DNA of 23,299 nt from Veillonella sp. DNF00869 (GTDB taxonomy: Bacteria; Bacillota; Negativicutes; Veillonellales; Veillonellaceae): assembly GCF_001553345.1 (NCBI RefSeq), contig NZ_KQ960769.1:1-23299 (forward strand), in the 5' to 3' direction. Below the pieces are notes generated by a model. It saw nothing but the letters and a program-made list of their open reading frames with translations. It was not told the DNA's origin and made no database searches. This document shows positions 23,137-23,299 of this stretch, piece by piece (position 1 is the first letter of the stretch; the number at the start of each line of letters is the position of its first letter). Made by a program: the position numbers and the translations under genes.

Positions 23137-23165
23137 TTAATATTGTTAAAGTATAACAATATTAA
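23137..23165. promoter_or_regulatory. 12-bp inverted repeat (candidate operator) over the cytochrome promoter
   Basis: TTAATATTGTTA (23137-23148), 5-base spacer AAGTA, TAACAATATTAA (23154-23165); a perfect inverted repeat. It covers the -10 hexamer of the promoter at 23150-23178, a typical position for a repressor site. It is not followed by a T-run and is too A/T-rich for a terminator. Confidence 0.7.
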
Positions 23166-23178
23166 TTCTCACTGTAAA
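23150..23178 (-). promoter_or_regulatory. Promoter of the ferric-reductase-like gene
   Basis: On the minus strand TTTACA (23173-23178), 17-base spacer, TATACT (23150-23155); 5/6 matches at each hexamer, about 50 bases before the chosen start codon. Confidence 0.7.
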
Positions 23179-23269
23179 GTAATTCATAGTATAGATTTAT
23201 CATACTATATAGAACTTTTATACATTCATATTAGATAAAATATATCATATACATATTACTATCCCTGAG

Positions 23270-23299
23270 GAACGCCATTACGAGTAGTAGCCTTGTGGC
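23270..23299 (+). repeat. 30-base dispersed repeat, copy 2 (cut by the window end)
   Basis: Identical to 22311-22340 and still matching at the last base of the window, so the true repeat may be longer. Bases before it (CCCTGAG) differ from those before copy 1. Confidence 0.9.

Noticed and set aside
23137..23165. Rex operator
   Set aside because: Half-sites TTGTTA and TAACAA are present but one base closer together than in the TTGTTAA-N4-TTAACAA consensus, so naming the regulator is not justified.
22311..23299. Repeats around the cytochrome as integron attC sites with a gene cassette
   Set aside because: The hairpin ends lack the GTTRRRY/RYYYAAC core pair expected of attC and no integrase is present.

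Overview
The window looks like a chromosomal segment from a diderm Firmicute of the class Negativicutes, most likely Veillonella or a close relative. Firmicute-type genes sit together with an OmpH/Skp-type periplasmic chaperone, which only makes sense with an outer membrane. The set also includes sporulation-relic genes (ytfI/ytfJ-like), an [FeFe]-hydrogenase maturase (HydF), cobalamin-dependent methionine synthase, and low-to-moderate GC DNA. The genus is inference; the diderm Firmicute assignment is firmer.

Layout, left to right. 63-3846 carries gyrA and an SfsA/DUF123 fusion, both on the minus strand. 3847-4413 is a gene-free, AT-rich block with at least four same-direction DnaA boxes in a partly tandem array. 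4414-6632 is the only plus-strand operon: a siroheme nitrite/sulfite-reductase-like protein with two C-terminal CxxC (DUF1858) domains, an uncharacterised 217-aa protein and a small cupin, closed by a bidirectional terminator. 6686-13535 is again minus strand. Read in transcription order it is parA-parB-hydF-DUF4446-M23 peptidase-cobO, then DUF2953 (ytfI-like)-gerW/ytfJ, then ompH. 13536-14304 holds three perfect parS centromere sites around a small exported protein gene (plus strand). 14515-17839 encodes a split methionine synthase (metH core plus separate reactivation protein). 17982-21965 is the classical mnmE-mnmG-rsmG operon. 21966-22486 is a non-coding block with a structured repeat element, and 22487-23098 is a ferric-reductase-like membrane cytochrome with a palindrome over its promoter.

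How it works together. mnmE-mnmG-rsmG-parA-parB with parS is the conserved origin-proximal neighbourhood of many bacteria. Its leftward transcription, and the C-over-G excess even on the plus-strand genes, suggest that the fork crosses the window leftward and that the main origin lies to the right. The DnaA-box cluster near 4.1 kb is therefore either an unusual origin or, more likely, a DnaA-titrating/regulatory cluster. Cobalamin adenosyltransferase, MetH and its activator form a B12/methionine theme. The plus-strand operon and the terminal cytochrome form a redox theme.

Most worth a second look are: the DnaA-box array; the siroheme-DUF1858 operon; the hairpin repeat element at 22302-22485, whose 30-base core recurs identically at the window end; the palindrome over the cytochrome promoter; and an over-represented GTGAAAGTC word.
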